From NCBI GenBank assembly GCA_958349535.1, contig CATWDJ010000028.1:1-25886 (forward strand): a DNA stretch of 25,886 nt, given 5' to 3'. This DNA is from Maccoyibacter sp900556645 (GTDB lineage: Bacteria; Bacillota; Clostridia; Lachnospirales; Lachnospiraceae). Under the pieces are notes generated by a model, which saw only the letters and a list, made by a program, of their open reading frames with translations, had not been told where the DNA came from and ran no database searches. This document shows positions 14,571 to 22,021 of the stretch, piece by piece. The translations under genes and the position numbers were made by a program. Numbering within the stretch: position 1 is the first letter of the stretch; the number at the start of each line of letters is the position of its first letter.

Positions 14571-15617
14571 ATGCACTTTCTTTTTAAATCCAAACTGGTA
14601 ATTGTCGTGGAATGTCTCTGCCTGCTGGTGTTGTGTACTGCCCTTATACAACTGAACCAACAGACCCGAACAGCAGAGACCTCCCACGCAAAAAAAGATT
14701 ATATTAAATGGGTAGATTTTAATGTTTCTTATGAAGCACTTTTAACCGCTTATGATTTAGATGTAGAAAGCCATGGCAGCAAGCATCCTGTCAACTGGAT
14801 TGAGCTACTGGCATATGCGGCCGCCAACAACGGAGGCACTTTTTCCGATAGCTGTCCTCAGAAAATTACAGAAGCCGCTGAAAAAATTACCTCCGGTAAG
14901 ACTACTATGAAGAAGCTGACGAAAAATCTGGCCTCCTATGACTATTATTTAGAGGCCTATTCTGCTGTTCTGGACGGCTATGTAGGAGAATATAAAATAG
15001 AGACTGCTGCCGGCAGCGACAAATATGAAACCCACTATGGATTAAAAGCTTTTTCCCCTATTGCAAAGGGATTCCCTTATGCAGATTACGACGATTTCGG
15101 TGTTTCCAGAACCTACGGCTACAACCGCCCTCACCTTGGACACGATATGATGGGACAAATCGGCACACCTATTATCGCCGTAGAATCCGGCTATGTAGAA
15201 GCCATCGGATGGAACCAGTACGGGGGCTGGCGTATCGGAATCCGCAGCTTTGACAAAAAACGTTATTACTATTACGCCCATCTGCGGCAAAACCTTCCTT
15301 ATCAAAAATGTTTAAAAGAAGGCAGCATTGTAACCGCTGGAGACGTTATCGGTTACATGGGACATACGGGATATAGCACCACGGAAAACACCAACAACAT
15401 TGATGAGGTGCATCTTCATTTTGGCATCCAGCTTATTTTTGACGAATCCCAAAAAGATGGAAATTCCGAAATCTGGATTAATCCTTATAACCTCGTACGG
15501 TTTTTACGGAGCAATCAGTCCGAAGCTGTAAAGAAAGAAAATTCCAAGGAATGGACTCGGGTTATCCAAATGAAAGACCCTGCGGTGGAGGAGTATAAAA
15601 AGGCAAAAAAGAAGTGA
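14571..15617 (+). CDS. Membrane-anchored M23 (LytM-type) metallopeptidase
   Basis: A 348-residue protein: an N-terminal signal-anchor (residues 9-26, LVIVVECLCLLVLCTALI), a helical extracellular region (residues 45-150), and a LytM/M23 domain (residues 170-310) that would cut peptidoglycan cross-bridges. Zinc ligands are visible as H188 and D192 in HLGHD and H283 in HLHFG. The helical region (VNWIELLAYAAANNGG) is a common companion in clostridial M23 proteins. All metal ligands are present, so it should be active, unlike degenerate SpoIIQ-type proteins. The start has a poor SD, buried in the hairpin upstream; no better in-frame start exists nearby. A cell-wall or sporulation role is inferred. 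Confidence 0.88.
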   Translation: MHFLFKSKLVIVVECLCLLVLCTALIQLNQQTRTAETSHAKKDYIKWVDFNVSYEALLTAYDLDVESHGSKHPVNWIELLAYAAANNGGTFSDSCPQKITEAAEKITSGKTTMKKLTKNLASYDYYLEAYSAVLDGYVGEYKIETAAGSDKYETHYGLKAFSPIAKGFPYADYDDFGVSRTYGYNRPHLGHDMMGQIGTPIIAVESGYVEAIGWNQYGGWRIGIRSFDKKRYYYYAHLRQNLPYQKCLKEGSIVTAGDVIGYMGHTGYSTTENTNNIDEVHLHFGIQLIFDESQKDGNSEIWINPYNLVRFLRSNQSEAVKKENSKEWTRVIQMKDPAVEEYKKAKKK

Positions 15618-15640
15618 CACCGTGGTGCCACTTTCTTTCC
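15607..15640 (+). terminator. M23 peptidase terminator
   Basis: AGTGACACC (15613-15621) pairs with GGTGCCACT (15624-15632) with one mismatch and extends through AAAG/CTTT on the outside. TTTCTTTCC follows. The TGA stop at 15615-15617 is inside the 5' arm. Confidence 0.7.
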
Positions 15641-15664
15641 TCCTATTTTTCATAACAATATTTT

Positions 15665-16138
15665 TTATTCCTCTGTATCCACGCTAAAAGAAATTCTCTC
15701 AAATGCGGATTCCGCAGCCTCCTGTCCTTCCAGCCCTCCCATTAGGATACCTGTATGGGAACCTTCTATCCAGAGCACATAATCATACTCGGTTCCCCCA
15801 CTTCCCTCACATTTATAAAAAAAATATCTATTTTCGTCTTTCTTGTCCTCTTTGAGAACCTCTACACTTGCATTAGACTTAATGCTCTGATACTGGTCAT
15901 AGGTTTCTTCTGTAATGAAACATCCTTCCAATACAGTTTCCTCTCCATTTACAACCATAAATCGACCATTTTCCTGCTCTAAATCATAATCTTCGGAAGT
16001 ATCTAATTCTACCTTTATGCTATCTCCTGTTTCTACCCTGAAGGTATAGGACTTGCTGGTTTTACCTGAACACGCTGATAATATGACAGCTAACAGCAGC
16101 GGTATTGCCAGAAATTTCATCTTTTTCTGTATTTTCAT
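15665..16138 (-). CDS. Small secreted lipoprotein of unknown function
   Basis: A 157-residue protein with a lipoprotein signal peptide: basic start (MKIQKKMK), hydrophobic core (FLAIPLLLAVI), and lipobox LSAC with C23 as the lipidated residue. The mature part is acidic and mostly beta-like (TFRVETGDSIKVELDTSEDY, YFFYKCEGSGGTEYDYVLWIEG). I recognise no domain. ATG at 16136-16138 is chosen for its AGGAGG SD; a longer reading starts upstream without one. The mature protein keeps two further cysteines (GCFIT and KCEG). It is divergent from the 49-residue peptide gene. A TATAAA at 16190-16195 on the minus strand may be its -10. Confidence 0.8.
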   Translation of the reverse strand: MKIQKKMKFLAIPLLLAVILSACSGKTSKSYTFRVETGDSIKVELDTSEDYDLEQENGRFMVVNGEETVLEGCFITEETYDQYQSIKSNASVEVLKEDKKDENRYFFYKCEGSGGTEYDYVLWIEGSHTGILMGGLEGQEAAESAFERISFSVDTEE

Positions 16139-16288
16139 AATTTCCTCCTGTTTTCTATAATGAGCTCTTTTTTCCACTCACGTTCTCATTTTATACTAAA
16201 TCTCTTGGTCTGTAAAACAAATTTTTCCATTCTAGGCTTATATTTATTCTCCTTTTACACATACTATTATCCGAAGAAAGGAGCGACT

Positions 16289-16438
16289 ATGGAACAGGAA
16301 AAACAAAATTCAAAAAATTGTCATCGGACTTCTGTAAAAGCAGAAGCAGCCAAAAACGGAAAACCTCCAAAAGAAGGTTCCGTTGAGCCTTTGCCGGAGT
16401 CCTCAAGACCTCGGCAGGATGGACCGGGAGGAAATTAA
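16289..16438 (+). CDS. 49-residue hydrophilic peptide of unknown function
   Basis: A short gene with a strong SD (AAAGGAG, 6 bases before ATG). The peptide is hydrophilic, Lys-, Glu- and Pro-rich, with one cysteine, no signal sequence and no membrane segment. It ends RPRQDGPGGN. I do not recognise the family, though this C-terminal pattern looks designed, not random. The last codons and the stop are also the left arm and centre of a perfect 22-bp palindrome that probably ends transcription. It could be a small regulatory protein, a peptide precursor, or a spurious frame on an RNA; the SD and tight terminator favour translation. Confidence 0.55.
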   Translation: MEQEKQNSKNCHRTSVKAEAAKNGKPPKEGSVEPLPESSRPRQDGPGGN

Positions 16439-16460
16439 TTTCCTCCCCATTTTCTTAATA
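16426..16460 (+). terminator. Perfect 22-bp palindrome ending the 49-residue peptide gene
   Basis: GGGAGGAAATT (16426-16436) is followed directly by its reverse complement AATTTCCTCCC (16437-16447). It folds to a stem with a tiny loop and is followed by CATTTTCTTAATATTT. The stop codon TAA (16436-16438) is at the centre. Confidence 0.7.
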
Positions 16461-16735
16461 TTTCCTTTTCGCTTTTTTAAGGATTTTTTAGAGTTTCTTT
16501 TTATTTCCTACATGGTTTGGTCACATTTTTCCAATATACTGTTTTTAACATCAAAAGAGGGCAGTGATTGTATATAATCTCTATGTATGGTTGCTGTACT
16601 TCGTCAAAACATAATTAACATTTACATAAATTTTCTAACTCAAAAAAAGCAGAAGTCCATCAGACTTCCGCTTTTTTAATATAGAGCTGTTATCTTCTCT
16701 TAGCTTCCTAAAATTAGGGGAATGGTTCATCTCTT
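16439..16735. other. 297-base intergenic region, possible small RNA
   Basis: I see no credible coding frame. The region is AT-rich. A perfect TATAAT lies on the plus strand at 16573-16578 without a good -35. About 65 bases further, at 16642-16677, is a bidirectional terminator. A plus-strand transcript of about 95 bases (16585-16680) is therefore conceivable. Confidence 0.3.
16642..16678. terminator. Bidirectional terminator after the oleate hydratase gene
   Basis: AAAAAAGC-A-GAAGTC (left arm ending 16656) pairs with GACTTC-C-GCTTTTTT (16663-16677) around one A/C mismatch. Both strands have a U tract. It can end the minus-strand oleate hydratase transcript and any plus-strand RNA from 16585. 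Confidence 0.75.
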
Positions 16736-18715
16736 TTAGAGCATTCCCTCTTTGATTACATCATGATCACGCAATACCTTTTCCACTACCGTTCCTTTTA
16801 CAACCCGCAGTAACGGTTTCTTCAACACATTCAGCGGACCCGGCAATTCGATTTCAAGTGGAGATTTACCATCCATAAGCTTCACGGAGCTGTCTAATAA
16901 TTCACGAATATCATAAACACTGCCCCATACCTCCGGTACGCCTCTGTCTACACCAAGCAGTCCGTACACAGCTTCCATTGCGGTTCTTACGGAATACTCT
17001 GTGGTAAATACCGTATCTCTCGGCGTTTGTGCAAACTGTCCTAAGAATGCAAAATTCACACAGCCATCCGGGATGACATCTGGACGATCTCCCTTGGTTC
17101 TCGGCATGAAAAATGCTGTAACGTAAGGCATCATCGTTGGAACACATACCGCACTCTTCTCTGACAGTTCCTCAATCTGATCCACCGGTACACCGATATG
17201 ATATAACCACTCTTGTGTAATTTCTTTACCGGTACATTCCTTCATTGGTTTTTTCACATAGTCGCCAGGAACATCGGTAAATAATCCATATACCCAGACA
17301 CATACTTTATCTTTTTCCTGTGATTTAAACTGACCCTGTCTGTTAATGGTCCAGCTTAACAGCCAACTGGAATCCTGACAGCTTACAATACCACCGGTTA
17401 CTACCTTACCGCTTCTCGGATCACGTTTACAGATATTGGTGATGTATGGGATAATCTTGTCATCCAAGGTGGTAATCGTTGCAGATTCCCAGTTTGTCTT
17501 TGCCACATCAGAACAGAATTTTTCCGGATGTCCAAATGAAGGATCCTGTTTTGCAATGTTTTTCCAAAGGCTCCAGCAGCCGCTTGTTCTCACCTCGGCA
17601 TCACCGTTTGGTGCATGATCCTGGTCACCGTAAATCGTACCCTCCGTACAGCTTCCGTTGGTTACAAATACAAGGTCATCTTCCGTGAGCACGATTCCGT
17701 TTTCTACGCCTTTTACCTTACATTCAATCGCCTTTGCTACCTTTCGGTTATTCTCAAATTCAAAGATTACATTTGTTACTTCTGTATTAAACTGGAAGTC
17801 AACTCCCGCATCTTCCAGATATTTCTGCATCGGAAGAATTAATGACTCATACTGATTGTATTTGGTAAATTTCAGTGCACTGAAATCAGGAAGACCTGCA
17901 ATATGATGGATGAATCTCTGGAAGTAAAGCTTCATCTCCAAAGCACTGTGCCAGTTTTCAAAGGCAAACATGGTTCTCCAATATAACCAGAAAGTAGAAT
18001 CAAATACTTCTTCATCGAATACATCTTCGATTGTCTTATCATACAAATCTTCATCCTTGGTCATGAACAGCTTCATAATTTCCATGCAGCCCTTTTGACT
18101 GAGATTGAATTTACCGTCCGTATGTGCATCCTTTCCACGGTCTACGGTTGCACGACACAAGGAGTAGTTTGGATCTTCTTTATTCAGCCAGTAGTATTCA
18201 TCTAATACAGAGACACCCGGTGTTTCCAAAGACGGAATGCTTCGGAATAAATCCCACAGACATTCAAAATGGTTTTCCATCTCACGTCCTCCACGCATTA
18301 CATAGCCTCTGGTTGGATCCAAAATACCATCACATGCACCACCGGCAACATCCATTGCCTCTAAAATATGAATATGTGACCCCGGCATCTGTGCATCACG
18401 TACTAAGAAGCATGCCGTTGCCAATGCTGCCAATCCACTTCCTACAATGTAAGCATTTTTATCGTCCACGCCTTCCGGTTTCTTTGGTCTTGCAAATGCT
18501 TCATAATTTCCATTTGTGTAGTAGATTCCTTTACTGTTTTTCTGATCTTTTCCTCTCTCTGTGTTGCGGTACTCCTGATTTTGGGCAGATGCTTTTTTAT
18601 CTGTCTTATTTTCAGATTTCTTACCTGACTGGTGTTTTTTTAATGCAATTGCCGTTGCACCTACTCCTGATGCAATCGCCGCTGCACCGATTCCAATATT
18701 TCTTTTGTTTGCCAT
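16736..18715 (-). CDS. ohyA: Oleate hydratase with N-terminal membrane-anchor-like extension
   Basis: A 659-residue FAD-dependent fatty acid hydratase (myosin-cross-reactive antigen family), which adds water to the 9,10 double bond of oleate to give 10-hydroxystearate and helps detoxify unsaturated fatty acids. The FAD motif YIVGSGLAALATACFLVRD begins at residue 89; the conserved catalytic-loop RGGREMENHFECLWD has E145. LPGPLNVLKKPLLRV near the C-terminus is the family tail. Usual length is about 560-590 residues. The extra ~65 residues are a small-residue hydrophobic segment (NIGIGAAAIASGVGATAIAL, residues 6-25) and a Lys/Asn-rich linker, which looks like a membrane anchor or signal-like segment. 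The gene appears monocistronic. Confidence 0.93.
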   Translation of the reverse strand: MANKRNIGIGAAAIASGVGATAIALKKHQSGKKSENKTDKKASAQNQEYRNTERGKDQKNSKGIYYTNGNYEAFARPKKPEGVDDKNAYIVGSGLAALATACFLVRDAQMPGSHIHILEAMDVAGGACDGILDPTRGYVMRGGREMENHFECLWDLFRSIPSLETPGVSVLDEYYWLNKEDPNYSLCRATVDRGKDAHTDGKFNLSQKGCMEIMKLFMTKDEDLYDKTIEDVFDEEVFDSTFWLYWRTMFAFENWHSALEMKLYFQRFIHHIAGLPDFSALKFTKYNQYESLILPMQKYLEDAGVDFQFNTEVTNVIFEFENNRKVAKAIECKVKGVENGIVLTEDDLVFVTNGSCTEGTIYGDQDHAPNGDAEVRTSGCWSLWKNIAKQDPSFGHPEKFCSDVAKTNWESATITTLDDKIIPYITNICKRDPRSGKVVTGGIVSCQDSSWLLSWTINRQGQFKSQEKDKVCVWVYGLFTDVPGDYVKKPMKECTGKEITQEWLYHIGVPVDQIEELSEKSAVCVPTMMPYVTAFFMPRTKGDRPDVIPDGCVNFAFLGQFAQTPRDTVFTTEYSVRTAMEAVYGLLGVDRGVPEVWGSVYDIRELLDSSVKLMDGKSPLEIELPGPLNVLKKPLLRVVKGTVVEKVLRDHDVIKEGML

Positions 18716-18798
18716 TGGAATTGCCCCTTTCTTTTATTGCTGTACAGTTGTTTTTATTATTTACATTTTATGCTCATAATTTTTATAATCCTACTTAC
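18716..18798 (-). promoter_or_regulatory. Leader and promoter region of the oleate hydratase gene
   Basis: An AT-rich region between the upstream terminator and the hydratase ATG. The SD is AAAGGGGC. Several TATAAA/TAAAAT-like elements occur, but none with a well-placed -35, so I do not assign one. No inverted repeat that looks like a fatty acid regulator site stands out. Confidence 0.3.
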
Positions 18799-18834
18799 AA
18801 AAAAAGCGAAATGATAAAAAAATTATCATTTCGC
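18799..18834 (-). terminator. Terminator of the flavodoxin/aldo-keto reductase operon
   Basis: Minus-strand perfect 12-bp stem GCGAAATGATAA / TTATCATTTCGC (arms 18806-18817 and 18823-18834), loop of five, then seven Ts (18799-18805). It lies about 50 bases past the reductase stop. Confidence 0.9.
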
Positions 18835-18886
18835 CCTATTTGATAAATTATAATATTATTTCATTATGATGTCATTTTCTCAACTA

Positions 18887-19774
18887 TTACCAATTTTTCT
18901 TTTCCTTACTGCTGTCCCGGTTACTCTTACGTTCCTCTACCATTTTTACAAACCACTCCACCATAGCCGGATCATAATGGGAGAAAAAGGAACTCTCTTT
19001 TTTGTCTAATACAGCGATTTGTGCCATATCCTCTGTGGTAAGTTCAAAATCAAAGACATCAAAATTTTCCACCATCCGCTCATAACGTGTGGATTTTGGA
19101 ATTACAACCACTCCCCTCTGAATATGCCAGCGAAGCATTACCTGAGCTGTTGTCTTGCCGTATTTTGCACCGATTTCTTTCAGCGTGGCATCCTCAAACA
19201 ATCCTCCTCTTCCTTCTCCGAAAGGTGCCCATGCTTCTATCTGTACATTATATTTGTCCATATACTCTTTGGCAATCATCTGCTGGTTATAAGGATGGGT
19301 TTCCACCTGATTTACCATAGGACGAATCCGTGCAAAGGAAGCAATATCCACCATTCGGTCAGGGTAAAAGTTTGAGACTCCGATAGCACGCAGCTTTCCT
19401 TCCTCGTACAACTCCTCCAACGCCCGCCATGCTCCATAGTAATCAGAAAACGGCTGGTGCAGCAGCATAAGGTCCAGATAATCCGTCTGCAACTTTTTCA
19501 TGGACTCTTCCACAGATTTCCGGCAAGCTTCATAGCCGTAATTCTCAATCCATACCTTTGAGGTCAGGAAAATGTCTTCCCGTGCTATACCGGATTTTTG
19601 AATCGCAGAACCAACCTCCTCTTCATTGAAATAAGATTGTGCCGTATCAATAGAGCGATATCCTGCTTTTAGAGCATCCAATACACATCGTTCACATTCT
19701 TCTTTGGTAACCTGATAAACACCGTATCCCAAAATCGGCATTTCTACTCCGTTTGATAATGTTATATATTCCAT
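18887..19774 (-). CDS. Aldo/keto reductase
   Basis: A 295-residue NADPH-dependent aldo/keto reductase, (beta/alpha)8 barrel, close to the 2,5-diketo-D-gluconate/methylglyoxal reductase group. The catalytic tetrad is complete: D43 and Y48 in SIDTAQSYFNEE, K73 in TSKVW, and H106 in MLLHQPF. The cofactor-binding VVIPKSTRYERMVENFDVFDF is present. It follows the flavodoxin gene with no gap, so they are co-translated. A lysine-rich tail (SNRDSSKEKKNW) ends the protein. Its likely job is to reduce reactive carbonyls; the real substrate is unknown. Confidence 0.92.
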   Translation of the reverse strand: MEYITLSNGVEMPILGYGVYQVTKEECERCVLDALKAGYRSIDTAQSYFNEEEVGSAIQKSGIAREDIFLTSKVWIENYGYEACRKSVEESMKKLQTDYLDLMLLHQPFSDYYGAWRALEELYEEGKLRAIGVSNFYPDRMVDIASFARIRPMVNQVETHPYNQQMIAKEYMDKYNVQIEAWAPFGEGRGGLFEDATLKEIGAKYGKTTAQVMLRWHIQRGVVVIPKSTRYERMVENFDVFDFELTTEDMAQIAVLDKKESSFFSHYDPAMVEWFVKMVEERKSNRDSSKEKKNW

Positions 19775-20293
19775 TTATGTTTCCTCCTGTTCTATCCACC
19801 TTTCAATATCTCTTTCTGACCGCTCCACGCTGCCTCCGTGAATTGCCAGTCCCTTTTCAATCTTCGCATCGGGACACAGCCTTTGAATATCCTTTATGCT
19901 GTTTCCCAATCCGCTTCCCTCATGGGTACAGAAAGGTCTGATTCTTTTACCGCTAAAATCAAAATGCTCCAAAAATGTAAATACCGCCATAGGCATTGTT
20001 CCCCAATAGTTGGGAAAGCCCAGATAAATGGTATCGTAATCCTCAAGGATTTCCGGATAATTTTTAAGCTCGGGACGGGCATCTCGTTTCTGGTCTGCCT
20101 GTGCCTGTGCAATGCACTCGTTATAATCTTTTGAGTACGGCTGCATTTGTTCTATTTTGAAGATCTTGGCATCTGTTAATTTTTCAATAATACCTGCCGC
20201 TACTTCTGTATTTCCGACCTCCAATTTTTTTATCATGCCATTTACATAGTTTTCGTCTGCTCTTGAGTAGAATACCACCAGTTTCTTGCACAT
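19775..20293 (-). CDS. Flavodoxin-family protein
   Basis: A 172-residue flavodoxin-like protein of the type often found beside aldo/keto reductases in Clostridia. The FMN phosphate loop is modified: VVFYSRADENYVNG replaces the usual T/SxTGxT. YLGFPNYWGTMPMAVFTFLE and PFCTHEGSGLGNS are the other flavin-contact loops. It could act as an FMN-linked quinone or carbonyl reductase or as an electron carrier. It is the first gene of the operon, with an SD (GAGGAGGGA) 6-7 bases before ATG. The divergent LysR gene starts 120 bases away. Confidence 0.88.
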   Translation of the reverse strand: MCKKLVVFYSRADENYVNGMIKKLEVGNTEVAAGIIEKLTDAKIFKIEQMQPYSKDYNECIAQAQADQKRDARPELKNYPEILEDYDTIYLGFPNYWGTMPMAVFTFLEHFDFSGKRIRPFCTHEGSGLGNSIKDIQRLCPDAKIEKGLAIHGGSVERSERDIERWIEQEET

Positions 20294-20413
20294 TTTAATC
20301 CCTCCTCATTTTTATTTATGTCCATGATAGCATGGCTTCTCTTGACACAGAATCTCCAATAAGTTATTGTAGTATAAACTTTAAGTTAACGCTTTCACTT
20401 TGGGAGGTCCTTC
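20294..20413. promoter_or_regulatory. Divergent control region, flavodoxin operon and LysR gene
   Basis: An interrupted palindrome CAATAA-G-TTATTG (20357-20362, 20364-20369) lies in the middle and is a plausible LysR-type site. A plus-strand TTGACA is at 20343-20348, with TATTGT 17 bases on (20366-20371), a fair promoter for the LysR gene whose -10 would overlap the palindrome. The LysR gene SD GGGAGG is 8 bases from its ATG. Confidence 0.45.
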
Positions 20414-21316
20414 ATGTATAACCATATACTTGATACATTTATAGCGGTTGCTGATTGCGGCAGCCTTACAAAAGCGGCAAAACACTTGTATATTTCACCC
20501 ACAGCGGTTATGAAGCAGATGAATGCTTTGGAAAGTCATCTGGATTTAAAGTTAATAGAACGCACACCTTCCGGTATACAGTTAACAGCCGCCGGAGCGG
20601 TTATCTATCAGGATGCAAAGTTTTTGATAGACTACTCAAAAAAATCTATTGCAAATGCAAAAGCTACTTTATATACATACGACACTACTTTTTGTGTGGG
20701 CACATCTCTTTTGAATCCCGCCAAACCCTTTATGGACTTATGGTATTGCGTAAATAAGGATTTTCCCCAATACAAGCTGCACCTTGTTCCTTTTGAGGAT
20801 AATCACGAGGGAATTCTTTCTGAAATTGGTCAGTTGGGAGAAAAATTTGACTTTCTGATTGGAGTATGCGATTCCAAGGCATGGCTGAATCTCTGCAATA
20901 TGCTGCCCCTTGGAAGATACAAAAAAATGATAGCCGTACCCCGAGAGCATCGGCTTGCAAAGAAAACCTGTATTGATATTGAAGATTTGTCCGGAGAAAC
21001 CCTAATGATGGTAGAACGGAGAGATTCCGGCGTCAATGATTTTTTACGCAATGACTTGGAAAAACATCATCCCAAAATCCACATCGAGGATACCCCTCAT
21101 TTTTATGACTTGTCCGTATTTAACCGCTGTGCGGAAACCGGAAATGTTCTGCTCACCATTGAATGCTGGCAAGAGGTTCACCCGGGACTTGTTTCCATTC
21201 CGGTGAATTGGGATTACAGTATTCCATACGGTTTATTATATAGTTTGGATGCACCGGAGGATGTTCTTAGATTTGTTAAGACGGTAGAAACTTTTTTAAA
21301 AAATGGTTCTTTTTGA
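20414..21316 (+). CDS. LysR-family transcriptional regulator
   Basis: A 300-residue LysR regulator. The N-terminal winged helix shows the usual FIAVADCGSLTKAAKHLYISPTAVMKQMNALE pattern in its key residues (residues 9-40), followed by the wing (ERTPSGIQLTAAG) and a linker helix. The effector domain (residues 90-297) is of the periplasmic-binding-protein fold, less conserved. It is divergent from the flavodoxin/aldo-keto reductase operon, which it probably controls together with its own gene. The inducer is unknown; an electrophile or carbonyl compound would suit the target genes. Confidence 0.93.
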   Translation: MYNHILDTFIAVADCGSLTKAAKHLYISPTAVMKQMNALESHLDLKLIERTPSGIQLTAAGAVIYQDAKFLIDYSKKSIANAKATLYTYDTTFCVGTSLLNPAKPFMDLWYCVNKDFPQYKLHLVPFEDNHEGILSEIGQLGEKFDFLIGVCDSKAWLNLCNMLPLGRYKKMIAVPREHRLAKKTCIDIEDLSGETLMMVERRDSGVNDFLRNDLEKHHPKIHIEDTPHFYDLSVFNRCAETGNVLLTIECWQEVHPGLVSIPVNWDYSIPYGLLYSLDAPEDVLRFVKTVETFLKNGSF

Positions 21317-21336
21317 TAATATCATATACTTTCTAT

Positions 21337-21361
21337 AAAAAAATGTGATAGCTTTTTCACA
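21337..21361 (-). terminator. Weak terminator of the ABC transporter operon
   Basis: Minus-strand TGTGA / TCACA stem (21357-21361, 21344-21348) with an 8-base loop, followed by seven Ts (21337-21343). The stem is short, but the U tract and its position 12 bases past the permease stop support the call. Confidence 0.5.
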
Positions 21362-21373
21362 AAGCCCTCTTCA

Positions 21374-22021
21374 TTACAAATCCTGTTGTTCAAAATTTTT
21401 TATGGAAATCCGGCATACCCCTATGGTCATAACCACATACAACACAATTCCTATTCCCAATGCCACCAGCTTATATCCCAGATATTTCGGGTCGGGAGTA
21501 TCCAAATAATCCCGCATGAACGGTATGACATGAGTACCTACGGCATCTATCGTTACCAAAACGAAAAATACAACCGTTGCTTTTACAAAGCTGATTCCCA
21601 CTTTATCCACATTTTTGTAATAGCTATAAAAGAACATCAGATTAAATATTCCAAAAAGCAGAAATCCTTCCGCAAATAAGACGATATTAGCATCCATTCC
21701 AGCCTCATTTCCCATTGCGTTCAAGTGTTGACGCAGCAAAGAAAAGGGAACCAGAAGAAGCATTTGCAACAGTTCTAAAATTACCACAAAACAGATTCTT
21801 GCTTTTACAATCTCTTTCTTTGCCACCGGCAGCGTCATGGTATAAACTACATCGTGATTTTCCCTGCCCATCATGCAGGTAAAGAAAATCGCCAACGTCA
21901 TGTAAAAAAACATTACCGCATAAGGATAATTGGGAATCAAAACCATTAACGAAAGTGCCAGCATCAATGGTGTAATAGGGTGCATGGATAATAAAAATTC
22001 TTTTTTTAGTAACCTACTCAT
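21374..22021 (-). CDS. ABC-2-type transporter permease
   Basis: A 215-residue membrane protein with six hydrophobic segments, matching the short ABC-2 permeases (ABC2_membrane_5-like) that pair with a single ATPase. The cytoplasmic loop MMGRENHDVVYTMTLPVAKKEIVKAR is the typical coupling region, shown here by its ENHDVVYTMTLPV core. The start overlaps the ATPase stop by 4 bases (ATGA). Such pairs, controlled by a small regulator, are often linked to antimicrobial peptide or bacitracin-type stress, but the substrate here is unknown. Confidence 0.88.
   Translation of the reverse strand: MSRLLKKEFLLSMHPITPLMLALSLMVLIPNYPYAVMFFYMTLAIFFTCMMGRENHDVVYTMTLPVAKKEIVKARICFVVILELLQMLLLVPFSLLRQHLNAMGNEAGMDANIVLFAEGFLLFGIFNLMFFYSYYKNVDKVGISFVKATVVFFVLVTIDAVGTHVIPFMRDYLDTPDPKYLGYKLVALGIGIVLYVVMTIGVCRISIKNFEQQDL

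Noticed and set aside
18124..18843. A 239-codon open frame on the plus strand opposite the oleate hydratase gene
   Set aside because: It is rich in His, Pro, Leu and Cys, has no SD or known motif, and mirrors the codon pattern of a certain gene on the other strand. It is a shadow frame.
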